From positions 1-5,520 of the forward strand of contig DUWJ01000173.1 in assembly GCA_012842765.1 (NCBI GenBank): 5,520 nt of DNA, read 5' to 3'. The DNA is from Bacillota bacterium (GTDB lineage: Bacteria; Bacillota; DTU025). Both the position numbers and the translations under genes were made by a program. Within the stretch, counting starts at the first letter, position 1, and each line of letters starts with the position of its first letter. The notes below the pieces were generated by a model. That model made no database searches, was not told where the DNA came from, and saw only the letters and a program-made list of their open reading frames with translations. Shown here in pieces: positions 5,464-5,520 of this stretch.

Positions 5464-5520
5464 CGATTAAGAGGCTGAAGAAGAGGATCCGTAAGATCAC
5501 AAACCGCAACTGGAGCGTAC
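5463..5520 (+). pseudogene. Probable fragment of a group II intron reverse transcriptase/maturase (domain X), running off the window
   Basis: From 5463 the frame reads P-I-K-R-L-K-K-R-I-R-K-I-T-N-R-N-W-S-V to the window end. From memory this matches the start of the maturase (GIIM, domain X) region of group II intron-encoded proteins, where a basic K-R-x-K-x-R-I-R-x-I-T-x-R-N helix precedes the L-N-x-Y-L-x-G-W-x-x-Y motif. There is no ATG, GTG or TTG in this frame after the permease stop, and only about 20 nt separate that stop from the match, so the reverse transcriptase domain is missing and the gene is 5'-truncated. The overlapping frame 5444-5470 reads M-L-A-T-K-P-T-D before a stop; its K-P-T could be the same protein one frameshift earlier. 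Confidence is limited because only about 19 residues are visible. Confidence 0.45.

Noticed and set aside
5444..5470. Short ORF of eight codons (M-L-A-T-K-P-T-D) after the last permease
   Set aside because: It has no ribosome site, lies mostly inside the hairpin, and is too short to support as a gene; it is mentioned only as a possible shifted piece of the intron-protein fragment.
1..5520. CRISPR arrays, tRNA or rRNA genes, riboswitches, insertion-sequence ends, toxin-antitoxin or defence genes
   Set aside because: No repeat-spacer pattern, cloverleaf, aptamer-like leader or transposase frame could be seen. The densely packed sugar-transport genes account for nearly the whole window.

Overview
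The window is one side of a bacterial carbohydrate-uptake locus, with all five complete genes on the + strand. In order they are two Gfo/Idh/MocA-family NAD(P)-dependent sugar oxidoreductases (86-1099 and 1096-2112, overlapping by 4 nt), a secreted family-1 sugar-binding protein (2187-3455), and two CUT1-type ABC permeases (3610-4542 and 4539-5441, overlapping by 4 nt). The likely physiology is that the binding protein captures a sugar or glycoside outside the membrane, the two permeases carry it in, and the two dehydrogenases oxidise or epimerise it or a derivative. No ATP-binding subunit is present, so the transporter presumably borrows an ATPase encoded elsewhere, as MsmX/MsiK-type systems do. 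The substrate cannot be read from the sequence.

The organism is not identifiable with confidence. Base composition is balanced, ATA (Ile) and AGG/AGA (Arg) codons are frequent, Shine-Dalgarno sequences are strong (AAGGAGG appears three times), and four of five genes start with GTG. This fits an anaerobic saccharolytic lineage such as a Clostridia/Limnochordia-like Bacillota, Thermotogota or Armatimonadota. The binding protein has a type I signal peptide without a good lipobox, which leans towards a diderm cell, but this is inference.

Region by region: 1-85 is an open frame in phase with the first dehydrogenase, and it looks weakly like the C-terminus of a PfkB-type sugar or nucleoside kinase. 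86-2112 is the dehydrogenase pair. 2113-2186 is a short gap with a good ribosome binding site. 2187-3455 is the binding protein. 3456-3609 is a structured gap with two strong hairpins and a Shine-Dalgarno sequence that faces two competing starts. 3610-5441 is the permease pair. 5442-5520 holds a post-stop hairpin followed by an open frame resembling the maturase (domain X) part of a group II intron reverse transcriptase, cut by the window end.

The core is an ordinary sugar-ABC operon. The points worth a second look are the hairpin array between binding protein and permease, the two-start translation signal of the first permease, the second dehydrogenase's lost glycine motif, the in-frame upstream extension of the first dehydrogenase, and the probable group II intron remnant abutting the operon.
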